From: Sphingorhabdus sp. Alg231-15
GTDB lineage: Bacteria; Pseudomonadota; Alphaproteobacteria; Sphingomonadales; Sphingomonadaceae
Assembly (NCBI RefSeq): GCF_900149705.1
Contig: NZ_LT703001.1
Location: 2,418,001-2,482,000 of the forward strand
Length of the DNA stretch: 64,000 bases
Direction: 5' to 3'
Positions 34,058 to 42,550 of this stretch are shown piece after piece. The translations under genes and the position numbers were made by a program. Positions within the stretch are counted from its first letter, which is position 1; each line of letters opens with the position of its first letter. The notes below the pieces were generated by a model. That model worked only from the letters and a program-made list of their open reading frames with translations. It searched no databases and was not told where the DNA came from.

Positions 34058-35041
34058 ATGACCGACACAAAGCTTAATCGCCGCCAAATGCTCGCCGCAG
34101 GGGCTGCAACAGGAATCGCGCTCACTGCTTGCCAGTCAGTCGCGGCACAGGGGGACGCTGACCTGACTGGCAAATCCGTGCTGATCACCGGTTGTTCTTC
34201 CGGCTTCGGCTATCTGGGTGCGCTGCACTATGCTGAGCTGGGCGCAAAAGTCTTTGCTACCATGCGCAACATGCCTCGTGCGGAAGCCGACAAGCTGAAA
34301 GCCGCGGCAAAAGACGGCGCTGATCTGACGGTGCTGGAACTCGACGTGTTGTCGGACGAATCCGTTGCCAGTGCGGTGGCCGAAGCTGAACGACTCAATG
34401 GCGGTGCTCTGGATGTTGTCGTAAATAATGCCGGCGTTGGCACGGGCGCGCCGGTTGAGCTGCAGGATGTCGAGGCAACACGGCTGTTGTTCGATACCAA
34501 TACCGTTGGGCCGCACCGGGTGGCACGTGCTGCATTGCCAAAGATGCGGGCCAAAAAAGCCGGGCTGATCATCAATGTTTCGTCTCAGCTGGGGCGGGTG
34601 ATGGTGCCGGGCATGGGGCTCTACTCATCGACCAAATTTGCGCTGGAATCGATGAGTGAGCAGATGGCTTATGAGTTGGTCCCGCACGGCGTTGACGTGA
34701 CCGTGGTGCAGCCGGGTGGCTATCCGACCAAGATCTGGGAGAATGGCAACAAACTCACCGCGCCGATGCTGGAGCGGGCGACGGATGAACGCAAGGAAGC
34801 CTATCCTGAGTTGGTCGCAGGCGCGCTGCGCGATGGTGGTGGGTCAACCGATCCGATGGATGTGCCGCGCGCGATTGCGGGCTTGATCGCCATGGGGCAG
34901 GGCAAACGGCCACTGCGCGTTCCTGTCCATCCGGGGCGCAAACCGCAGACGGCGATTAACGAGGTCAGCGCCAAGACTCAGGTTGCCATGCTCGGCAATT
35001 CGCCTTTTGGCCCCTGGATCAAAGACGTCCACGAACGCTAA
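34058..35041 (+). CDS. Exported SDR-family oxidoreductase
   Basis: 327 residues from ATG 34058, preceded by AAGGAG. The N-terminus NRRQMLAAGAATGIALTACQSV is a twin-arginine signal ending in a lipobox-like LTAC. The SDR core has TGCSSGFGYLGA, NNAGVGTG, NVSSQLG and YSSTKFALE (Tyr and Lys present), so catalysis is likely. Export of a folded, cofactor-loaded SDR by Tat makes sense. A terminator-like hairpin follows the stop. Confidence 0.9.
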   Translation: MTDTKLNRRQMLAAGAATGIALTACQSVAAQGDADLTGKSVLITGCSSGFGYLGALHYAELGAKVFATMRNMPRAEADKLKAAAKDGADLTVLELDVLSDESVASAVAEAERLNGGALDVVVNNAGVGTGAPVELQDVEATRLLFDTNTVGPHRVARAALPKMRAKKAGLIINVSSQLGRVMVPGMGLYSSTKFALESMSEQMAYELVPHGVDVTVVQPGGYPTKIWENGNKLTAPMLERATDERKEAYPELVAGALRDGGGSTDPMDVPRAIAGLIAMGQGKRPLRVPVHPGRKPQTAINEVSAKTQVAMLGNSPFGPWIKDVHER

Positions 35042-35067
35042 CCAAAAGGCATTAGCTGGCCTTTTGG
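35042..35067. terminator. Bidirectional terminator-like hairpin
   Basis: CCAAAAGGC (35042-35050), 8-base loop, GCCTTTTGG (35059-35067): perfect 9-bp arms with a T-rich 3' arm on either strand. It sits between the convergent SDR and membrane-protein genes and overlaps the last codons of the latter. Confidence 0.5.
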
Positions 35068-35432
35068 CGTCCGATTATTGCGGCGCAGGTCATGAATAAC
35101 GCAACGCCGAACAACAGCCATGCCGCACCGTTGGCAAGATGATCGCCGGTTCCGCCATAGAGCTGCGGTAGCCAGGTGATCGCCACGCCATCAAGAAACA
35201 TCGCCGTTACTGCGCCGACACAAGTTGCCGAAAAGATATGCTCGCGCTGCAGGCCCGTCACTTTCATCATCAGATAAACGGTAATCCAGGTTCCCGGAAT
35301 AGAAATCAGGAACAAAATCATTCCCGTAGTGCCGCCCAGAAACATATCCGGGAAGAACTGGATGATCATCGCGGCGATAAACCACAATATCGCACCAATC
35401 AGAGCGAAGGCGAAGAAATAACCTTTAGACAT
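35052..35432 (-). CDS. Four-helix membrane protein (DUF5367-like)
   Basis: 126 residues with four membrane segments (FAFALIGAILWFIAAMII, GMILFLISIPGTWITVYLMM, FSATCVGAVTAMFLDGVAI, GAAWLLFGVALFMTCAAII). The pattern resembles the DUF5367 family; function unknown. It starts 12 bp after the end of the neighbouring membrane protein and both lie divergent from the XRE/MmyB regulator with tandem operators. Confidence 0.75.
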   Translation of the reverse strand: MSKGYFFAFALIGAILWFIAAMIIQFFPDMFLGGTTGMILFLISIPGTWITVYLMMKVTGLQREHIFSATCVGAVTAMFLDGVAITWLPQLYGGTGDHLANGAAWLLFGVALFMTCAAIIGRQKAS

Positions 35433-35444
35433 GTTGGTCTCCCT

Positions 35445-35879
35445 TTATGCTGCAACGGCTTCGGGTGATTTGACCCAGACCAGCGGCAGCAAATATAATA
35501 TCAGAAGGATGCTGTTCGATAGGGCATTTAAGGCGACGCCGCCTGCGATTGATGCAGCGCTATCGACAATGAACCATGCTAAAAAGGCATAAATGCTCGC
35601 ACGCTTAATGGCCGCATTGCCTTGTTCAATTGCCGGCACAGTGATCAGCAGAACCATGACCATGAAGCCGGCAAAAACCCCGCCCGCGATTGCTAAGCCG
35701 ACCTTGGCTTCCGGGGTAGCAATGCCGCCAACACCCTCTGATCCCGGAATGATGATCGCAAGAAACCGGCTTAAACTGCCGGTTGGATCGCCAATAGCGC
35801 CCAGTGCAAATATAACGGCGGATAGCAAGGATATGATCGCAACGAAGCGCATGAAATTAGCTGCGGCTTTAGGTGACAT
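35445..35879 (-). CDS. Four-helix membrane protein, unknown function
   Basis: 144 residues from ATG 35879, with GGAGA at correct spacing (a TTG two codons upstream is too close). Four predicted membrane segments: FVAIISLLSAVIFALGAIG, VGLAIAGGVFAGFMVMVLLITVP, IYAFLAWFIVDSAASIAGGVAL and LLILYLLPLVW. The end carries no retention motif. Family not recognised. Probably co-transcribed with the gene at 35052 and regulated by the divergent XRE protein. Confidence 0.8.
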   Translation of the reverse strand: MSPKAAANFMRFVAIISLLSAVIFALGAIGDPTGSLSRFLAIIIPGSEGVGGIATPEAKVGLAIAGGVFAGFMVMVLLITVPAIEQGNAAIKRASIYAFLAWFIVDSAASIAGGVALNALSNSILLILYLLPLVWVKSPEAVAA

Positions 35880-35916
35880 AGTCAATCTCCTTTTTCAGTT
35901 GGGGAGAATGAAAGCC

Positions 35917-35951
35917 GATCCCGATAGGGAAAACAATTACCTGATAGGTAA
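35917..35951. promoter_or_regulatory. Tandem operators for the XRE/MmyB regulator
   Basis: TTACCT-GAT-AGGTAA at 35937-35951 is a perfect 6-3-6 palindrome. A degenerate copy GATCCC-GAT-AGGGAA lies at 35917-35931, exactly 20 bp away (about two helical turns). The pair sits in the divergent promoter between the membrane-protein genes and the regulator at 36009. Confidence 0.6.
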
Positions 35952-36008
35952 GTGCGCGGCTTGTGCTGTGCTGGCATGATGCCATAATCCAGAAAAAGGG
36001 AGCAGCTG

Positions 36009-36797
36009 ATGGCATCGGAATTGGCACGGGAAACGGTACACACGGAATTTGGCAGCATTTTGAAGGAATGGCGCAAGGTTCGCCGGTTCAGCCAATTGGA
36101 CCTTTCGCTTGAGGCTGACATGTCGGCACGGCATCTCAGCTTTCTTGAATCCGGACGCTCCAAACCAAGTCGCGCGATGGTATTGCGCTTGTCAGATGCT
36201 TTGCAGCTCCCGCGGCCGATGGCCAATCAGGCCCTGCATGCGGCCGGTTTTGCCGCCGTCTACCCTAGCTTGCCGGACGATGCACCCGAACTGGCGCCAG
36301 TGCATCAGGCCATTGCAACGATGCTCGACCACCATGACCCCTATCCCGGCATTGCGGTTGACCGGTACTGGAATGTGGTCCGCTCCAACAAGGGTGCCGA
36401 GATGTTGTTGGCGGTCGCCAATCCCGGTGACGGGGTGAACATGATGGACATATTGATCAATAGCGCCGGCCTGGGTCTCATCGAAAACTGGGACGAAGTC
36501 GCGATGCTGTCCCTGACCCGGTTGCGCACCGAGATATTGGAGTTGGGCGGCGATGAAAAGCTGTCCGCCCTGATGCGACGCCTGTCTGATCTGGAGCAAG
36601 TCAAGAATGCCGATCTTACGGCGATCAATCTCAATCAAGCGGTGATTCCGACGATCTTGCGCGTTGGTGAAAACCGTCTGTCCTTATTCTCTACTATCGC
36701 ACAATTCGGATCCGTACAGGATACCCAGGCGGGCGAAACTCGGATTGAATTGATGTTCCCGATGGACGATGAAACGGTTCAGTTTTTTGAAAGCTAG
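36009..36797 (+). CDS. XRE-family regulator with MmyB-like ligand-binding domain
   Basis: 262 residues. The HTH (LKEWRKVRRFSQLDLSLEADMSARHLSFLESGRSKPSRAMVLRLSDAL, about 16-63) is followed by the MmyB-like PAS-type domain (YPGIAVDRYWNVVRSNKGAEMLL, about 116 onward), which in relatives binds fatty acids. GGGAGCAGCTG precedes the ATG. It probably controls the divergent membrane genes and itself through the operators at 35917-35951. It is 49 bp upstream of a metallo-beta-lactamase gene on the same strand. Confidence 0.92.
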   Translation: MASELARETVHTEFGSILKEWRKVRRFSQLDLSLEADMSARHLSFLESGRSKPSRAMVLRLSDALQLPRPMANQALHAAGFAAVYPSLPDDAPELAPVHQAIATMLDHHDPYPGIAVDRYWNVVRSNKGAEMLLAVANPGDGVNMMDILINSAGLGLIENWDEVAMLSLTRLRTEILELGGDEKLSALMRRLSDLEQVKNADLTAINLNQAVIPTILRVGENRLSLFSTIAQFGSVQDTQAGETRIELMFPMDDETVQFFES

Positions 36798-36846
36798 CCT
36801 CTGCCATCAGCGCGTTCAGAGTTTGTCTGGGAGTGGAGCTATAAAT

Positions 36847-37815
36847 ATGAGTGCATTGCGTTTTTCGATCCTGTCTTTTCTATTGCTTGCCGCTTGTGCG
36901 CCGGGTTCTGAAATCGCAGACACGACTAGTGTAGAGAGCGATAAGGCCCAATCCGACCTCTTAGCCGCAAGCCGGGTCACAAAGGAAAATCTGGCCAAAT
37001 GGCGCAAAGATAATCCAAGCTGGTATGCCGCTGTTGAACCGTACCGGGTGATCGGTGAGGACGGTGCGGGAATCTACTATGTTGGTACCGAAGGCCTTGG
37101 CATGTTTCTCATACCGACCAGCGATGGTCATATAGTCATTGACGGCGGTATGCCCGATCAGGGTCCGATGGTCGCCGAGGCCATTACCAAACTCGGCTAT
37201 GATCCCAAGGATATCAAAATCTTGCTTAACAGCCACGCACATCTCGATCATTCGGGCGGACTGGCCGACCTGAAAGCGATGAGTGGTGCCGAGATGATTG
37301 CCAGCGAAGGCGATCGCTCCGCATTGGAAGGCGGCTTTTATCTTGGGTCGGAAGATGAGGACTTCCTGTTTGCACCGCCAGTGAAGGTTGATCGCATCAT
37401 TGCCGACAGAGAGACGGTAAGTCATGGCGGTGTTACGCTGACAGCCCATATCACGCCTGGTCATTCGCGCGGTTGTACATCCTGGACAATGGATGTCGAG
37501 CAGGGCGGGAAAGCCTATGAAGTATTGGTCTTCTGCTCGGCTACAGTGGCTGCGAACCGGCTGGTGGATCCGCCACAATATGAAGGCATTGTCGAGGATT
37601 ATCGAAGCACGTTTGACAAGACGCGCGAGTGGACACCCGATGTGTTTCTTGCCAATCATCCTGGATTTTTCAGCATGGCAAAAAAACGCGAACGGCAACA
37701 GGCAGGAGATGCTCTCGCCTTTGTCGATGATCAGCATTTTGGAAAATTCATTGCCCGGGTGGAAGGTTGGTTCAAGGATGCGCTCCAAAAACAATCAACC
37801 AAATCAGCGCCCTAG
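36847..37815 (+). CDS. Subclass B3 metallo-beta-lactamase
   Basis: 322 residues from ATG 36847; frame open upstream into the XRE gene but the lipobox-bearing signal MSALRFSILSFLLLAACAPG fixes the start. Zinc ligands are in place: His 130, His 132, Asp 134, His 135 (NSHAHLDHSGG), His 206 (TPGHSRGCTSWT) and His 271 (ANHPGFF). This is the B3 pattern (H-x-H-x-D-H without Cys). It may hydrolyse beta-lactams in the periplasm as a lipoprotein; chromosomal B3 enzymes in sphingomonads vary widely in activity. Confidence 0.9.
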   Translation: MSALRFSILSFLLLAACAPGSEIADTTSVESDKAQSDLLAASRVTKENLAKWRKDNPSWYAAVEPYRVIGEDGAGIYYVGTEGLGMFLIPTSDGHIVIDGGMPDQGPMVAEAITKLGYDPKDIKILLNSHAHLDHSGGLADLKAMSGAEMIASEGDRSALEGGFYLGSEDEDFLFAPPVKVDRIIADRETVSHGGVTLTAHITPGHSRGCTSWTMDVEQGGKAYEVLVFCSATVAANRLVDPPQYEGIVEDYRSTFDKTREWTPDVFLANHPGFFSMAKKRERQQAGDALAFVDDQHFGKFIARVEGWFKDALQKQSTKSAP

Positions 37816-37892
37816 GCTAGTCAAAAGAGGACTTGCTGCCGAACGGACTTCGTGCCTATTCCTTCGGGATTAGCCGATCAAAGGAGCAGGAT

Positions 37893-38240
37893 ATGACAAC
37901 CGCCAAACAGGTCATCGAGAAATTCTGGGAAATCCAGAGCGGGCATGATTATACTAAGCTCAGTCCCCTATTTGCCAACAATGCCGTATTTGAAGATCCA
38001 GCCATCGGTCGTGTCGAGGGCAAGCCGGCTATCGAAAAATTGCTGGCTGGATTGACCAAGGAGCTGGCCGACAAGAGAATGCATTTCGAAGTGCTGGAGA
38101 TCGCAGGCGATGACCATGTCGCCTGGTCGCGCTGGCTCTGGAAAAGGCCCGAAGGCGATATAGAGGGGGTCGGACTATATAAGGTCGCGGATGGCCAGTT
38201 GATTTCATACCGCGACTTTTATGCGGTGCCTAAAGGCTAA
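37893..38240 (+). CDS. Nuclear transport factor 2-like (SnoaL/ketosteroid-isomerase fold) protein
   Basis: 115 residues from ATG 37893 after AAGGAGCAGG. VIEKFWEIQSGHDYTKLSPLFANNAVFEDPAIGRVEGKPAIEKLLAGL and YKVADGQLISYRDFYAV follow the NTF2-like cone fold. The catalytic dyad of ketosteroid isomerases is not clear. Substrate unknown. It follows the metallo-beta-lactamase by 77 bp. Confidence 0.85.
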   Translation: MTTAKQVIEKFWEIQSGHDYTKLSPLFANNAVFEDPAIGRVEGKPAIEKLLAGLTKELADKRMHFEVLEIAGDDHVAWSRWLWKRPEGDIEGVGLYKVADGQLISYRDFYAVPKG

Positions 38241-38256
38241 CCTGCCAGAGAGCGTT

Positions 38257-38586
38257 TCAATCCTTCGGCTGAATATCTTCCGGATAGGGATTGCGCGAAA
38301 TCAGACCCCATGAGCTATTGTTCGACAGGCTTTGGCGTGCATCAATCTCGATCAACAATTCCTTGGTCTTGATGATATCCGCACCGACAGCAGAGGATAA
38401 TGTCTCAATATTGCGCCACTTATATTTTTCGCCGCGCAGCAATAATATCAACCGCTCTTTACGCTTGTCATCCAGTCGATATTCGCGCCGTTTGGCCAGC
38501 CAATGGGTAAGAAACACGGTTGCAAGCGACGCTGTCGCACCGACCACAGCGCCGATTAGAACGGCGATTTCTGCACTAACGGTCAT
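38257..38586 (-). CDS. Small single-pass membrane protein
   Basis: 109 residues. One N-terminal membrane helix (IAVLIGAVVGATASLATVFLTHWL) followed by a basic cytosolic domain (AKRREYRLDDKRKERLILLLRGEKYKWRNIETLSSAVGADIIKTKELLIEI) that looks like a short winged helix. Family not recognised; no enzymatic motif. It ends 17 bp from the convergent NTF2 gene. Confidence 0.65.
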   Translation of the reverse strand: MTVSAEIAVLIGAVVGATASLATVFLTHWLAKRREYRLDDKRKERLILLLRGEKYKWRNIETLSSAVGADIIKTKELLIEIDARQSLSNNSSWGLISRNPYPEDIQPKD

Positions 38587-38607
38587 TCCGGTTCCTCCAA
38601 GTTTCGA

Positions 38608-39606
38608 TCAAGGATTAAGCTGTTTCAGAGCGCTTTTCATTTCTGATTCAATGTCACCAATCAAGGTTGCCGCATCCGGTACGTTGGATATCATGCCAGC
38701 AGATTCGCCGATACCAATATGTGCTCTGTTAAAATCCGCCTGACGCACGCCGTCATCATAGGCGGCGCGGCCTTCCTGCGGATTATTTCTCAACACATCT
38801 ATGCGATCTTCCCATTGCCGGTACAGATCATTCCGGATGGCTCGAAAGTCAAAAGACTCAGGCCAGTTTTTGCGCCGCAAAATATCAAAGACCGAACTGC
38901 GCGCCGTATTATCGCCGTCTGTCTGGGTCGCAATTACCTTGGCTTGGGGGTTGGCGAGACATTCCTTGGTGGCCCAAAAGCGTGATCCCATCATCACGCC
39001 GTCTGCGCCCAGCACCAACGCAGCGGCCAGACCGCGGCCATCAGCAATGCCTCCGGCACCGAGCAAACAGGTTTCAGGCGCATGGGTGGCAAGCCAATCT
39101 GCCGTTTCCGAAATGAACGAAAATGTCCCCCGGCCGAGATTTTGGGTGGCGCCATGTCCGCCCGCTTCGGTGCCCTGAGCGACGATTATTTTTGCGCCCG
39201 CTTCGATTGCCGGTGGCAGATCTTTCAGCGAATGGATTTGGCATATCAGCGTGGCACCAGATTCTATAATCTGTTTGGAAAAGGGCCGCGGATCGCCAAA
39301 GGATAGCATGATCGCAGCAGGCTGATGATTGTCGATCAGCCAATTGAGGGCGTTAGAATCTTCTGCCAGCTTCCAGCTTATAAACCCGCAGCCAAGGCGC
39401 TTCATTGCCGCAGCGTCATCTCCGATGGCTTCTACAGCAATCAGATATTCCCGGCTTGTCCAGTCCAGATCGCCATAGCCGCCGCCGACCAGTCCCAGAG
39501 TTCCGGCCTGTGCGCAAGCCGATGCCAGATCGCCGCCAGATGCCAGTGCCATCGGCGCGAGGGCCAAGGGGAGCGTCAAATCGAAATGATCAGTAAAACG
39601 GGTCAT
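38608..39606 (-). CDS. NAD(P)H-dependent flavin oxidoreductase (nitronate monooxygenase family)
   Basis: 332 residues. FMN-dependent TIM barrel: PLALAPMALASGGDLASACAQAGTLGLVGGG, QGTEAGGHGATQNLGRG (active-site GGHG), LGAGGIADGRGLAAALVLGADGVMMGSRFWATKE (phosphate-binding). Nitronate oxidation or enoyl reduction is possible; the family is broad. The start overlaps the stop of a small hydrolase-like gene by 4 bp. Confidence 0.9.
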   Translation of the reverse strand: MTRFTDHFDLTLPLALAPMALASGGDLASACAQAGTLGLVGGGYGDLDWTSREYLIAVEAIGDDAAAMKRLGCGFISWKLAEDSNALNWLIDNHQPAAIMLSFGDPRPFSKQIIESGATLICQIHSLKDLPPAIEAGAKIIVAQGTEAGGHGATQNLGRGTFSFISETADWLATHAPETCLLGAGGIADGRGLAAALVLGADGVMMGSRFWATKECLANPQAKVIATQTDGDNTARSSVFDILRRKNWPESFDFRAIRNDLYRQWEDRIDVLRNNPQEGRAAYDDGVRQADFNRAHIGIGESAGMISNVPDAATLIGDIESEMKSALKQLNP

Positions 39607-39815
39607 TGCTGTTCCTGCAAAAACGCGATGATCGCGCCGGCTATTTGATCGGGTTGCTCGGGCAGCAAGGCATGGCCTGCGTTCAGTTCATGATCTATCG
39701 ATTTCTGCTGACCCACGGCTTCGCGGGCTGGGGAATCAGGCAAGGGCATCCAGAAGCTGTAGAATATACCGCCAGCAATGGCGACAAGCGCCAAGACGCC
39801 AAGGAAATATTTCAT
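39603..39815 (-). CDS. Short protein resembling an internally deleted alpha/beta hydrolase
   Basis: 70 residues. N-terminal membrane or signal segment MKYFLGVLALVAIAGGIFYSFW, then a short linker, and a C-terminus GHALLPEQPDQIAGAIIAFLQEQ that reads like the catalytic-His end of an alpha/beta hydrolase (GH...PEQ...I..FL). The core with the nucleophile is absent. GAGGGGACAAG precedes the ATG, so it may be translated. It is either a deletion remnant or a small anchored protein. Confidence 0.5.
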   Translation of the reverse strand: MKYFLGVLALVAIAGGIFYSFWMPLPDSPAREAVGQQKSIDHELNAGHALLPEQPDQIAGAIIAFLQEQQ

Positions 39816-39839
39816 CTTGTCCCCTCGAAATGACGTGCG

Positions 39840-40037
39840 TCAAAAATCGATTGCAAGCCCTTTATGCTCCCAATCTCCATAGCGCGTGGGGCCGTCTTTT
39901 TCCAAAATCGCGTCGGCTTTGTCGAGCGAATCAGGTTCCGGTATCGGTGGGCTTTTGGACAGATGGGCTGGCGGTTTTACATGATCAGGACGCACGCCGG
40001 GTTTTCGCACGCCGGATTTTCTATCTTGTTTGGCCAT
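39840..40037 (-). CDS. DUF1674 / SDHAF4-like succinate dehydrogenase assembly factor
   Basis: 65 residues from ATG 40037 (MAKQDRKSGVRKPG); the frame continues upstream but without a good start. The C-terminus DGPTRYGDWEHKGLAIDF is the DUF1674 signature (PTRYGDWExKGR..DF). Homologues help flavinated SdhA mature. A Pro/Lys-rich disordered N-terminus is normal. It is a lone minus-strand gene before htpX. Confidence 0.85.
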   Translation of the reverse strand: MAKQDRKSGVRKPGVRPDHVKPPAHLSKSPPIPEPDSLDKADAILEKDGPTRYGDWEHKGLAIDF

Positions 40038-40121
40038 ATTTTCTATTTCCTGCACGTTTGAAAAAGCCCGCCTCAATCCCTATATTGAAGGAGAAATGAC
40101 GATAATCAAGCGAGTAGACGG

Positions 40122-41021
40122 ATGAATTTTCTAAAGACGACTATGTTGCTGGCGGCGCTGACCGCCTTGTTCATGGTTATGGGTTTCTCGCTGGGCGGAC
40201 CGCGCGGCGCGATTTTGGCATTGCTGGTAGCAGCAGGGATGAACCTGTTCACTTACTGGAATGCCGATAAAATCGTGCTGAAAATGCACAAGGCGGTAGA
40301 GGTGGATGGCAGCAGCCATCCGGAATTCTATACCATGGTACAGCAATTGGCGCAGCGCGCGCAGTTGCCCATGCCGAAAGTCTATATTGTCGATCAACCA
40401 CAGCCAAATGCCTTTGCAACCGGCCGCGATCCCGAACATTCGGCAGTCGCGGCGACGACAGGCCTGCTTAACATGCTGAGCTATGACGAAATTGAAGGCG
40501 TGATGGCGCATGAGCTTGGTCATGTGAAAAACCGCGATACGTTAATCATGACAATGGTTGCGACCATTGCTGGTGCCGTGTCGATGCTCGCCAATTTCGG
40601 ACTGTTCTTTCGCGATAACCGTGGGCTGGCCGGTATATTGGCGGTGTTTATTGCACCCTTTGCGGCGATGATCGTACAAATGGCGATCAGTCGAACCCGC
40701 GAATATGGCGCTGACCGATCGGCAGCTGAGATTAGCGGAAAGCCATTGGCGCTCGCATCCGCTCTGCACAAGATTTCCGGACAGGCGCAGCGCATTGCCA
40801 ATCCGGTGGCCCAGCGCAATCCAGCGGCAGCGCAACTTTATATCGTACCCTCTGGCGTTAAACAGATGTTCTCGACTCATCCCGCGACCGAAGATCGTAT
40901 CGCGGCGCTACAGGATATGGCCAGTGGCGGCGGGTCCGACGGATGGTCGAATAATGCCGATGAGATTGGCGATATGGGCAGACTCAAACCCAAGCGCAGC
41001 GCGCTCGATCCGACCCGGTGA
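40122..41021 (+). CDS. htpX: Membrane zinc metalloprotease HtpX
   Basis: 299 residues. Two N-terminal membrane helices, then the M48 motif HELGH (130-134) in [13 protein letters not shown], two more helices and the third ligand in [10 protein letters not shown] (about 199). HtpX degrades misfolded membrane proteins from the inner membrane. Length normal. It opens the plus-strand run toward rsmB. Confidence 0.95.
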   Translation: MNFLKTTMLLAALTALFMVMGFSLGGPRGAILALLVAAGMNLFTYWNADKIVLKMHKAVEVDGSSHPEFYTMVQQLAQRAQLPMPKVYIVDQPQPNAFATGRDPEHSAVAATTGLLNMLSYDEIEGVMAHELGHVKNRDTLIMTMVATIAGAVSMLANFGLFFRDNRGLAGILAVFIAPFAAMIVQMAISRTREYGADRSAAEISGKPLALASALHKISGQAQRIANPVAQRNPAAAQLYIVPSGVKQMFSTHPATEDRIAALQDMASGGGSDGWSNNADEIGDMGRLKPKRSALDPTR

Positions 41022-41039
41022 AATAATCCGCTACGGGCT

Positions 41040-41054
41040 CCGGACTTGATCCGG
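41040..41054. repeat. CCGGA-CTTGA-TCCGG palindromic repeat
   Basis: A 15-bp inverted repeat (CCGGACTTGATCCGG) in the htpX-rsmB gap. The CCGGATCAAGTCCGG motif is a very common intergenic repeat in alphaproteobacteria; only one copy was seen in this window. Confidence 0.5.
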
Positions 41055-41151
41055 GGGCGTAGGCGTCTATGGGGGAGCTTTGCGAGAGCCACCCTGGACC
41101 AACTTTACGGTCGAACTGGTGTTTCCGCATCACGTGCGGAATGTAAGATAT

Positions 41152-42432
41152 ATGAACACCCAAAGCCCTTCTAAAATTCCTGGTCTTCCCGCCCGTGTGG
41201 CAGCATTGCGTTTGCTCGATGCGGTTTGTCGGCGTGGCGAAACACTGGATCAGGCCATGGCAGCAGCCACTGCAAAACTGGGCAATCCATCCGATCGGTC
41301 GCTGGCTCATAATATTGCAGCCAATGCGCTGCGCTGGATGACCGCGCTTGATGCAATGATCGATAGTGCGACCAAGAAACGCCTGCCTGATGATGCCAAG
41401 GCACGGATGGCGCTGCGGATCGCGCTGGTGCAGGTGCTGATACTGGAAACACCTCAGCATGCGGCCATCGCCACTGCTTTGCCGCTGGTCCACGGCGGGC
41501 CGCGTCGGCTTGTGCACGGTGTCTTCTCGACCGTGATGCGCGGTCTGGAATCGGGAAAGCTCGCGCTTCCGGACTATCCTGAAATTCCAGGTGAAACGCT
41601 GGATCGCTGGACCCATATTTGGGGCGAGGATATCGCGGCTGCCGCAGGACAAGCCTGGGCGCAAAGTCCTCCGCTGGATCTCAGCTTCAAGACCGATGAC
41701 GTCGGCGAATTGGGGGGCGACAAGCTGGCACCCAGACATGTTCGTTTGCAGCCGGGTGTCTCCGTCACTGAACTGGAGGGCTTTGCCGATGGCGCCCTTT
41801 GGGTTCAGGATTTGGCCGCCTCTTTGCCGGCCCGATTGCTGGGCGAAGGTGGCGGCAAAACCGTGCTCGATCTTTGCGCTGCACCCGGTGGGAAAACCAT
41901 GCAGCTTGCTGCTGCAGGTTGGAAAACCCTATCCGTTGACAATAGCGAAAGGCGGATGGAGCGGTTCAAGGATAATCTCGATCGAACAAAGCTCGATGCG
42001 GATATTGTCATTGCCGACTTGATGAAGTGGCAACCATCCGGGCCAGCGGATGCGATCCTGCTGGATGCACCGTGTAGTGCAACCGGGATCTTCCGGCGTC
42101 ATCCCGATGTTCTCCATTGTATTGGTTCACGTCAGATAACCGAGCGTGCGGAAATGCAGAAAGCTTTGCTTGATCGGATAGCGCCCTGGGTCAAACCGGG
42201 CGGTATGTTAGTCTATGCAGTTTGTTCGCTGGAACCGGAAGAGGGCGAAGACCAGATCGAGCAGTTTCTGGAAAGCCATGGCGATTTCGCGCTGGCCGCG
42301 GTGAAACCCGATGAGCTTCCCGAGGGCATTGAACCGACCGAAAATGGCAGCGTCCGGACGCTGCCCAATATGCTTGCCGAGAAAGGGTATCTCGACGGCT
42401 TTTTCATTGCGCGACTGCGGCGGAAAGCCTGA
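41152..42432 (+). CDS. rsmB: 16S rRNA (cytosine-967-C5)-methyltransferase
   Basis: 426 residues from ATG 41152 (MNTQSPSKIPGLPARVAALRLLDAV); a frame upstream to 41080 crosses a repeat. An NusB-like N-terminal domain (about 12-140) precedes the Rossmann methyltransferase with SAM motif VLDLCAAPGGKTMQLAA, the catalytic DAPCSATGIFRRHPD and VYAVCSLEPEEGEDQ (both cysteines present). It methylates C967 in 16S rRNA. rpe follows 118 bp later. Confidence 0.93.
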   Translation: MNTQSPSKIPGLPARVAALRLLDAVCRRGETLDQAMAAATAKLGNPSDRSLAHNIAANALRWMTALDAMIDSATKKRLPDDAKARMALRIALVQVLILETPQHAAIATALPLVHGGPRRLVHGVFSTVMRGLESGKLALPDYPEIPGETLDRWTHIWGEDIAAAAGQAWAQSPPLDLSFKTDDVGELGGDKLAPRHVRLQPGVSVTELEGFADGALWVQDLAASLPARLLGEGGGKTVLDLCAAPGGKTMQLAAAGWKTLSVDNSERRMERFKDNLDRTKLDADIVIADLMKWQPSGPADAILLDAPCSATGIFRRHPDVLHCIGSRQITERAEMQKALLDRIAPWVKPGGMLVYAVCSLEPEEGEDQIEQFLESHGDFALAAVKPDELPEGIEPTENGSVRTLPNMLAEKGYLDGFFIARLRRKA

Positions 42433-42550
42433 CCGGACGAGAAAATTCAGCCTGTCCCCAAATTGTCCACAGGCCATTCGAAAATCCGCTGATTCGCGCC
42501 TTGCAGGTGCAAAATAAAAATCCTAGACGCAGGATGTTAAAGGAACCGTC

